Position numbers and translations under genes: made by a program
Assembly (NCBI GenBank): GCA_031267055.1
Contig: JAIRZV010000069.1
Location: 1 to 32,720 of the forward strand
Direction: 5' to 3'
From: Candidatus Margulisiibacteriota bacterium
GTDB lineage: Bacteria > Margulisbacteria > Termititenacia > Termititenacales > Termititenacaceae
Length of the DNA: 32,720 nucleotides
Notes under the pieces: model-generated
What the model saw: the letters and a program-made list of their open reading frames with translations, nothing else
What the model was told of the DNA's origin: nothing
The model's database searches: none
In this document: piece after piece, positions 26,307-32,720 of the stretch
How the letters are laid out: the number at the start of each line of letters is the position of its first letter
Position numbering within the stretch: the stretch's first letter is position 1

Positions 26307-27296
26307 ATGACAAAAGAACTTCAATTTTTAATGTACAGCACTCCGCAGGGAGACACAAAAATCAATGTGGCGGTAAAAGATGAGACGCTTTGGCTGACCC
26401 AGAAGGCTATGGCAGAACTTTTTGGCGTAGATAGAAGTGTTATTACAAAACATCTTCAGAATGTTTTTGAAACAAATGAATTAGAGGAAAATTCAGTATG
26501 TGCAAAAATTGCACATACTGCCACAGACGGAAAGAATTATCAGACACAGTTTTATAGCCTTGATGCGGTTATCTCTGTCGGTTATCGGGTAAATTCTGCT
26601 AAAGCAACACAGTTTAGAATTTGGGCGACCAAGACGCTTAAAGAATTTATCACTAAAGGCTATGTGCTTGATGATGAGCGATTGAAACAGGGACAAACGG
26701 TATTTGGTAAGGACTATTTTCGTGAACTTTTGGAGCGTATCCGTTCTATCCGGGCAAGTGAAAGGCGTATTTATCAGCAGATTACGGATATTTTTGCCGA
26801 GTGTAGCATTGATTATGACGCCAATTCTCCTTTGACCAGAGATTTTTATGCAATGGTGCAGAATAAATTTCATTTTGCGATTACGGGCAATACTGCTGCT
26901 GAAATTATTTATACCAAAGCGGATAGAAACAAAAAGAATATGGGTTTAATGACCTGGAAGAATTCACCGGAAGGCAGAGTTTTGAAGTCCGATGTGCTTG
27001 TTGCCAAAAATTATTTACAGGAAAAAGAAATTAAACGCTTGGAACGCACAATATCCGGTTATTTTGATTACCTTGAGGATTTGGTGGAGAATGAGACTAC
27101 TTTTACAATGCGGCAATTAGCGGACAGCGTAAATGATTTTCTGAATTTCAGGAAGTTCAAGATTTTGCAGGGCAAAGGTAAGATTTCTAAAACCCAGGCC
27201 GAGCAAAAAGCCATTGCGGAATATACGGAGTTTAATAAAACGCAGAGAATTATCTCTGATTTTGACAAGTATATTGCTGAATTGAAGGACAGGTAG
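26307..27296 (+). CDS. RhuM family protein
   Basis: LWLTQKAMAELFGVDRSVITKHLQNVFETNELEENSV...HTATDGKNYQTQFYSLDAVISVGYRVNSAKATQFRIWATKTLKEFITKGYVLDDERLKQG. Confidence 0.93.
   Translation: MTKELQFLMYSTPQGDTKINVAVKDETLWLTQKAMAELFGVDRSVITKHLQNVFETNELEENSVCAKIAHTATDGKNYQTQFYSLDAVISVGYRVNSAKATQFRIWATKTLKEFITKGYVLDDERLKQGQTVFGKDYFRELLERIRSIRASERRIYQQITDIFAECSIDYDANSPLTRDFYAMVQNKFHFAITGNTAAEIIYTKADRNKKNMGLMTWKNSPEGRVLKSDVLVAKNYLQEKEIKRLERTISGYFDYLEDLVENETTFTMRQLADSVNDFLNFRKFKILQGKGKISKTQAEQKAIAEYTEFNKTQRIISDFDKYIAELKDR
26494..26520. repeat. Perfect 12-bp inverted repeat inside RhuM coding sequence
   Basis: cagtatgtgcaa-aaa-ttgcacatactg. Confidence 0.95.
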
Positions 27297-27404
27297 TTAT
27301 CTCAAATCTCTGGCTACTAATTTTTTTCTCTTTTCGTAAGCCCACAGATTATAGTGTTTAAGACACAATCCTTTTCCGTGATGAGGTTCATTGCAATTTG
27401 GCAT
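27297..27404 (-). CDS. Small zinc-motif ORF, possibly HNH-associated remnant (MPNCNEPHHGKGLCLKHYNLWAYEKRKKLVARDLR)
   Basis: Own translation; C..C..H..GLCxxHY pattern; the frame is open further upstream. Confidence 0.35.
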   Translation of the reverse strand: MPNCNEPHHGKGLCLKHYNLWAYEKRKKLVARDLR

Positions 27405-27564
27405 AGTACATATTTTAATATAGGGGATAGGAAAGAGGTTTCTCCAGGGTACCAGCAACTCATAAATTGGCCGCGTATTACAACAGGGTGGAATGGGGAA
27501 CCACTTTCTATGATGGGCTCGGGTTGAAGTTTAAGGTTTTAGTAATCAATGATATTCTTGTGCC

Positions 27565-27834
27565 ATGGCCGGTAAACAAGAAAAAGACAATAATAATGTT
27601 ATTCAACCCTTTGAAGGCAGGAAGATCCGTACCGCTTGGAATGAGGAGCAGGAAGAGTGGTGTTTTTCGATTGTCGATGTGGTCGGTTCGTTAACTAATC
27701 AGCCAACGCCGCGCAACGCGAGTACCTACTGGGCAGTATTGAAAAAACGGCTTATTGAGGAAGGTTACAAGTTGCTTACAAATTGTAAGCAACTGAAAAT
27801 GCAGTCTGCTGATGGCAAGTTTTACAATTATTGA
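27565..27834 (+). pseudogene. Truncated BRO-N family (antirepressor-like) protein
   Basis: IRTAWNEEQEEWCFSIVDVVGSLTNQPTPRNASTYWAVLKKRLIEEG...LKMQSADGKFYNY*, truncated within the BRO-N domain. Confidence 0.8.
27770..27794. repeat. Perfect 25-nt palindrome inside BRO-N coding sequence
   Basis: agttgcttacaa-a-ttgtaagcaact. Confidence 0.95.
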
Positions 27835-27934
27835 GGATAACCATGTTAAATTGGTTAAGTATTTTGAATAATAAATTCAGTCATGATTTAAAACTTGTTT
27901 CACTTTGAGGTGAGAATATTCTAAAATAAAATAT

Positions 27935-28099
27935 ATGCGTAAATTACTCAAAAGATTATTAAAACTCAAAGCGCGTGACGAGATTTTGTTGCGCCACATC
28001 ACCAGCGGCAAGATCGGCTGCGGGCCGCACAAAAATAAAACAAAATATGACCGCCAGCGCAGCAAGCTGGAGACTAAAAACGCCGCTGTCGAGGAATAA
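27935..28099 (+). CDS. Putative 54-aa basic protein (MRKLLKRLLKLKARDEILLRHITSGKIGCGPHKNKTKYDRQRSKLETKNAAVEE)
   Basis: Own translation; GC rises to host level across this ORF; not in supplied list because of length. Confidence 0.5.
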   Translation: MRKLLKRLLKLKARDEILLRHITSGKIGCGPHKNKTKYDRQRSKLETKNAAVEE

Positions 28100-28196
28100 A
28101 ATGCCGGCGCTAGCGACATATCCAGAAAACGCGCTTTGTTAGGTTTAAAATAAACACAAACAGCGCAATAATAATATTGACTTGGGCGGCTGAATA

Positions 28197-28649
28197 ATGT
28201 GGCATTCTAAATTTGTGTCTGACAACGGTTCTGCGCGCAGACTTTCAGACAAAATGATCCTGGCGCACGGAAGAGAGTTATTGCATGTGCGCAATTCTCC
28301 TTTTGTAGACAGACAGCATTACCATATATTAGTTGATGGCGCCCAGGCTGGAGATATTCTTTTGTACAGAGGAAATGAGGCGTTGCTATTGACTTATATA
28401 AATATAGATCGGGAATACCGCGGCACGGGATTAGCAAAAAATATCTTCAAGAGCTGCCAGGTCGCGGCGCGCTTTTTAGCTTTAAAGCAACTGACAATTT
28501 TCCACGTGAACAATTACAACCTGATCCAGATCGGCTCTAAAATTAAAAACTTAAAATATCACTGGCCTAAAGAAAATATGTTTCTGACTGCCGCGCAAAT
28601 CTTGTCGTTGGCCGAGAAAATGAAGATAGAATTTTATAATGAAGAATAG
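28197..28649 (+). CDS. GNAT-like N-acetyltransferase
   Basis: LLLTYINIDREYRGTGLAKNIFKSC resembles the acetyl-CoA binding motif. Confidence 0.65.
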   Translation: MWHSKFVSDNGSARRLSDKMILAHGRELLHVRNSPFVDRQHYHILVDGAQAGDILLYRGNEALLLTYINIDREYRGTGLAKNIFKSCQVAARFLALKQLTIFHVNNYNLIQIGSKIKNLKYHWPKENMFLTAAQILSLAEKMKIEFYNEE

Positions 28650-28724
28650 CAACAGGAACTTGTTTTTAACTAAAATGGAAATGATGACTATATTTGCGAG
28701 CAAAACCCAAAATATTTTATTGAA

Positions 28725-28907
28725 GTGGATAACAAAAACAAAGTACAGCTATATTACAAAAAACTGTTCGGTAAAAAAGAAGAAATAAAACAGATCAACG
28801 TAGTTATTCCTGATTTAAATGTTAATATGCATATACCTGTTGCGGACGAAAAAATAAATCCGAACGTGTTGCCCTCGCTTGTGAAAATAAGAATTACAGG
28901 CCGATAA
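28725..28907 (+). CDS. Small hypothetical protein (60 aa)
   Basis: ORF with plausible composition; convergent 14-bp overlap with thrC. Confidence 0.4.
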   Translation: MDNKNKVQLYYKKLFGKKEEIKQINVVIPDLNVNMHIPVADEKINPNVLPSLVKIRITGR

Positions 28908-29949
28908 GTTTTGCTATTTCCTGAATATCCGCGCTGCTTTTGCTGACCGGCGGAGCGACCGCAATGGCGCGGTCCGGGTCTTTGAGTCCGTGACCGGTGA
29001 GCACACAGACGACGGTTTCTCCGTTCTGAAAAAATCCTGCCCGCGCTTTTTTGAGCAGACCGGCGATGGACGCGGCGGAAGCCGGCTCGCAAAATATGCC
29101 TTCGCGCGCGGCCAGTTTTATCTGGGCGGACGTGATCTCCTCGTCGCTGACTTTTTCTATAGAGCCGTGCGATTCGTCGCGCGCGGCCTCAGCTTGTCGC
29201 CACGAAGCGGGATTGCCGATCTTGATCGCCGTGGCGATAGTGTGCGGATCTTTGATCGGCTGGCCGTCGACTATTGGCGCGGCGCCTGCGGCCTGAAACC
29301 CCAGCATTTTGGGCAAAGTTTTTATGTGTCCGGCGGCCTGCCATTCTTTGTAGCCTTTCCAGTAAGCGGTGATATTGCCGGCATTGCCGACCGGCAGGCA
29401 ATGATAATCCGGCGCGCGGCCGAGCTGTTCGGCTATTTCAAAAGCGCCGGTTTTCTGGCCTTCGATGCGAAAAGGATTGAGCGAGTTGACCAGCGTGACC
29501 GGATATTTCTCGCTGATAACTTTTACCGCGTCAAGCGCGTCGTCGAAATTGCCGTCGATGGCGATGACTTTTGCGCCCTGGATCATGGCCTGCGCCAATT
29601 TGCCCAGTGCAATATTGCCGTCAGGTATCAGGACGAAACATTGCAAACCGGCGCGCGCCGCGTAAGCCGCCGCGGAAGCCGAAGTATTACCAGTCGAAGC
29701 GCAGATCACCGCCCGAGAACCGGCTTCCGCAGCTTTGCTGAGCGCCAGAAACATGCCGCGGTCTTTGAAAGAGCCGGTGGGATTTAGCCCCTCAAATTTG
29801 ACATAAACATTGAGATCAAGGCCGATCTCTTCCCGCACACAATTTTGCAGTTTGATAAGCGGCGTGTTGCCTTCGTGCAGTGTGATGTTCGGCGTTTTAT
29901 TGGTGACAGGCAAATGTGCCCTGTATTTGTCCATTAAGCCGGTCCACAT
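28894..29949 (-). CDS. thrC: Threonine synthase
   Basis: NTPLIKLQN, FEGLNPTGSFKDRGM (PLP Lys), ASTGNTSASAAAYAARAGL, LPVGNAGNITAYWKGYKEW. Confidence 0.97.
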   Translation of the reverse strand: MWTGLMDKYRAHLPVTNKTPNITLHEGNTPLIKLQNCVREEIGLDLNVYVKFEGLNPTGSFKDRGMFLALSKAAEAGSRAVICASTGNTSASAAAYAARAGLQCFVLIPDGNIALGKLAQAMIQGAKVIAIDGNFDDALDAVKVISEKYPVTLVNSLNPFRIEGQKTGAFEIAEQLGRAPDYHCLPVGNAGNITAYWKGYKEWQAAGHIKTLPKMLGFQAAGAAPIVDGQPIKDPHTIATAIKIGNPASWRQAEAARDESHGSIEKVSDEEITSAQIKLAAREGIFCEPASAASIAGLLKKARAGFFQNGETVVCVLTGHGLKDPDRAIAVAPPVSKSSADIQEIAKLIGL

Positions 29950-30098
29950 AGAAATGCTCCTTGTTTGTAGGTGGCGGCATTATAACAATTGTATTAAGAA
30001 AGGGACAGGCAAGATTCATCCATGACCCGCCATCCACTTGTCAAAACTTTTTCAAGCCTACAATAAAAAAAATGGTAAAATACTACTTGGGTGATTTT

Positions 30099-30428
30099 AT
30101 GCTGCCGAAATATCAAAACGAATTAAAAATAATCGTAAATACTTTAGCTGCCACAGGGTTGGTCTCTAAGCTGATTTTATTCGGTTCTTTAGCCCGCGGT
30201 GATCAGACTGTGGACAGTGATATAGATTTGTGTGTGCTTACGCCAATAACTGACAGACGTCCATTAGAAATTTCTCGGGAACTACGCAATAAATTGAATG
30301 GCAAACGCACATTGCCCTTAGATATATTGACTTTTAACCAGGTTAAATTTTATGCAGATGTTGAGCGCAAAACATCTTTTGCCCATCTTATTGAGAAAGA
30401 AGGAAAGGTTCTATATGAGGCAAGATAA
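30099..30428 (+). CDS. MNT-type nucleotidyltransferase (antitoxin of HEPN-MNT module)
   Basis: ILFGSLARGDQTVDSDIDL (GSxxRGxxxxxSDxD); start refined to MLPKYQ. Confidence 0.9.
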   Translation: MLPKYQNELKIIVNTLAATGLVSKLILFGSLARGDQTVDSDIDLCVLTPITDRRPLEISRELRNKLNGKRTLPLDILTFNQVKFYADVERKTSFAHLIEKEGKVLYEAR

Positions 30429-30807
30429 TTTAGATATTGCGGAATGGATCCGTTATGCTAAAGGAAATTATGATGCTGCTCGAAAAATGGCGGAACAATT
30501 TCAGCCTGTGCCGTTAGAAATAGTCTGTTACCATTGCCAGCAAAGCGCCGAGAAAATCCTAAAAGCCTATATTCTGGCAAATGGAGATGAGTTGATAAAA
30601 ACCCACGATATTTATACTTTGCTGGAGCGTTGTAAATCATTTAACCCTGATTTTGAAAAGCTTGTAAAGACAGGAGCTGATCTGTCGGACTATGTGGCGC
30701 TTTCTCGTTACCCTGCTTTTGACACTATCACCATTGAAGATATGGAACAGGCTTTGGTTGCCGCCAAAAGTATTCTAGATTTTACTATTGGGCAGATCAG
30801 ACAATAG
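30415..30807 (+). CDS. HEPN domain protein
   Basis: WIRYAKGNYDAARKM...VCYHCQQSAEKILKAYILANGDELIKTHDIYTLLERC; start refined to MRQDNLD, overlapping MNT gene by 14 nt. Confidence 0.92.
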   Translation: MRQDNLDIAEWIRYAKGNYDAARKMAEQFQPVPLEIVCYHCQQSAEKILKAYILANGDELIKTHDIYTLLERCKSFNPDFEKLVKTGADLSDYVALSRYPAFDTITIEDMEQALVAAKSILDFTIGQIRQ

Positions 30808-30896
30808 AGATTTATACTTAAAATGCATGGTGTATAGATTTTATATAATAAGTTTAGGCTGAACAGGCCTGCCCCTTTCTTTGCTAAAATACCCCC

Positions 30897-31763
30897 ATGC
30901 GCAAAATAACTTTGGTTGCCGGACCTACCGGTGTTGGCAAATCAGAATATGCTCTAAAACTGGCCAAAGAGCAGGACGCCGCGGTTATTTCCGTCGATGC
31001 TTTTCAAGTTTATCGCGGTCTGGACATTGGCACGGCCAAATTGACATTGGCCGAGCGGCAGGGCGTGCCGCATTACGCTATAGACATTGTCGAACCGACG
31101 CAGGATTTTTCTGTGGCGGATTATGTGCAGTATGTAGAAAATCTTTTGACCGGAGAATTGACGGAACGGAATATTATATTTTGCGGCGGCACAGGATTTT
31201 ATTACAACGCGTTGCTCAACGGCCTATCCCTGCCCATCGCCGCGAAAGACGAAACACTGCGCCGGAGATTGCGCGCGAGGGCCGCAGAAAATGGGCGGGA
31301 GTGGCTGTGGGACAAGTTAAAAAAAGTCGATCCGGCAGCCGCCGCGAAAATCCACGCCAACGATTTATTTCGGGTAGTACGTGCGCTGGAAGTCTATGAA
31401 CTGACCGGCCAAAAAATTTCCGTACAGCAGAAAAAACGGCCGTCGATTTTGGGACAGGATTACCGTATTATCGGCCTGACCATGCCGCGCGCGGAACTTT
31501 ATGCCAGATTGGACGCGCGTGTGGAGCATATGTTTGAGCACGGGTTGCTGGACGAGACGCGCGGCCTGCTTGCGCGCGGCTGTACGCCCGAGTTATCATC
31601 TATGCAGGCGATCGGCTACAAAGAAGCGTTGCGTTATTTGCAAGGATTGAGCGATCGAGAAAAAATGCTCGCGGAAATTAAACAAAACCCGCGCAATTTT
31701 GCCAAACGACAGTACACGTGGTTCCGCGCGTTTAAGGATGTACACTGGCAAGAAGTGAATTAA
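30897..31763 (+). CDS. miaA: tRNA dimethylallyltransferase
   Basis: TLVAGPTGVGKSEYALKLA, ISVDAFQVYRGLDIGTAK, GVPHYAIDIVEPTQDFSVADY, MQAIGYKEAL, FAKRQYTWFR. Confidence 0.98.
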   Translation: MRKITLVAGPTGVGKSEYALKLAKEQDAAVISVDAFQVYRGLDIGTAKLTLAERQGVPHYAIDIVEPTQDFSVADYVQYVENLLTGELTERNIIFCGGTGFYYNALLNGLSLPIAAKDETLRRRLRARAAENGREWLWDKLKKVDPAAAAKIHANDLFRVVRALEVYELTGQKISVQQKKRPSILGQDYRIIGLTMPRAELYARLDARVEHMFEHGLLDETRGLLARGCTPELSSMQAIGYKEALRYLQGLSDREKMLAEIKQNPRNFAKRQYTWFRAFKDVHWQEVN

Positions 31764-31777
31764 GTATTAAAATAGCA

Positions 31778-31879
31778 AACAGTGAATATTTTGCCGGTGC
31801 GCGGTTTGGCTCGAACTTAACAAGCGAAGCGAAGTTAAGTGAGAGGCCACGGCGCGCGAAGGCAAAGATATTCACTGTT
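31778..31879. repeat. Approximately 102-bp imperfect inverted repeat between miaA and dapF, core matches the 8.1-kb repeat
   Basis: aacagtgaatattttgcc (31778-31795) / ggcaaagatattcactgtt (31861-31879); core tcgaacttaacaagcgaagcgaagttaagtgag. Confidence 0.85.
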
Positions 31880-31903
31880 GGTTTATCAGGAGGAAAATAA
31901 GTA

Positions 31904-32720
31904 ATGAACTTTATCAAGCTCGAGGGACTGGGCAATGATTTTATTTTGTTTGACGCGCTGAAGAATGATTTAAGCGCAGTAAATTTTCATGAGCTGGCGC
32001 CAAAACTCTGCAACCGGCATTTCGGCATCGGCGCGGACGGACTGCTCATCGTGCGCAAATCCGAGAAGGCCGATTTTTATATGCAGACCATCAATGCCGA
32101 CGGTTCGGAGCCGCAAATGTGCGGTAACGGCATACGCTGTTTCGCGCGTTACGTTTACGAAAATTACGAGAAAAAAAGCATGATCTCGGTGGAAACTCTG
32201 GCCGGCATTATGCTGCCGGTGCTTGATCCGCAAAACAATATTATCGAAGTCGATATGGGTGAGCCGATCTTGGAGCCTGTTAAAATTCCGGTAAACTTTA
32301 CCGGCGGGAAAATGCTAAATGCGCCGGTGCGTATTTTAGACCAAACTTTTGCGATCACCGCGGTCTCGATGGGCAATCCGCACGGCGTGATCTTTGTCGA
32401 GGATGTCTCCGCCGTGAATGTGCCTGCTTACGGCGCGGCGCTGGAGACGCATGAGCTATTTCCCGAAAAAGCCAATATCGAATTTTGCCAAATCTTAAAT
32501 CGCGGCGAGATCAAAATGCGTGTCTGGGAACGCGGCGCCGGAGAAACTCTGGCCTGCGGCACCGGGGCCTGCGCCGCAGTAGTGGCCGGTGTCCAGACCG
32601 AACGTCTGGAGCGTGATGTCACAGTGCATCTGGCTGGCGGAGTTTTAAAAATTTCCTGGGACGCTGACGATAATCATGTGTCGATGTCCGGCCCGGCTTT
32701 TGAGGTTTTTAAAGGCGAGG
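31904..32720 (+). CDS. dapF: Diaminopimelate epimerase (3' truncated by window)
   Basis: MNFIKLEGLGNDFILFD, INADGSEPQMCGNGIRCFARY, ERGAGETLACGTGACAAVV. Confidence 0.98.
   Translation, partial: MNFIKLEGLGNDFILFDALKNDLSAVNFHELAPKLCNRHFGIGADGLLIVRKSEKADFYMQTINADGSEPQMCGNGIRCFARYVYENYEKKSMISVETLAGIMLPVLDPQNNIIEVDMGEPILEPVKIPVNFTGGKMLNAPVRILDQTFAITAVSMGNPHGVIFVEDVSAVNVPAYGAALETHELFPEKANIEFCQILNRGEIKMRVWERGAGETLACGTGACAAVVAGVQTERLERDVTVHLAGGVLKISWDADDNHVSMSGPAFEVFKGE

Noticed and set aside
28990-29787. 265-aa plus-strand ORF opposite thrC
   Set aside because: Antisense to a definite threonine synthase gene; shadow ORF.
1-32720. CRISPR array search by eye
   Set aside because: No regularly spaced direct repeats with unique spacers seen; the 34-bp periodic repeats at 6419-6497 are operator-like inverted repeats.

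Overview
The window is a bacterial chromosome segment with two compartments. (1) A GC-richer housekeeping backbone: ilvE 3' end, ogt, an SDR, a GH94 phosphorylase, rho, a split trkA plus trkH, rpsB-tsf, nfeD plus an SPFH protein, tRNA-Gln(CTG), thrC, miaA and dapF (5' part). (2) An AT-rich accessory island at about 18.1-27.9 kb, immediately downstream of tRNA-Gln. The island looks like a decayed integrated plasmid or phage-like element. It carries a fragmented large serine recombinase, a frameshifted ColE2-type replicase, a truncated radical-SAM protein, an XRE regulator beside a 16-bp perfect inverted repeat, a RhuM-family protein, a truncated BRO-N protein and an 824-aa helicase-nuclease fusion that is a defence candidate. 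Small accessory modules also sit in the backbone: MazF-type TA, Fic plus XRE with a 34-bp-periodic operator array, a stand-alone tail-collar-like protein, and HEPN-MNT. The most interesting signals are: long perfect palindromes inside the coding sequences of both the RhuM and BRO-N genes, upstream of a shared DGK motif; the helicase-nuclease fusion; the Fic operator array; an 85-nt cloverleaf-shaped intergenic element at 13183-13267; and a dispersed palindrome present at about 8.1 kb and inside a 102-bp hairpin at about 31.8 kb. All family assignments are by eye; no searches were run.
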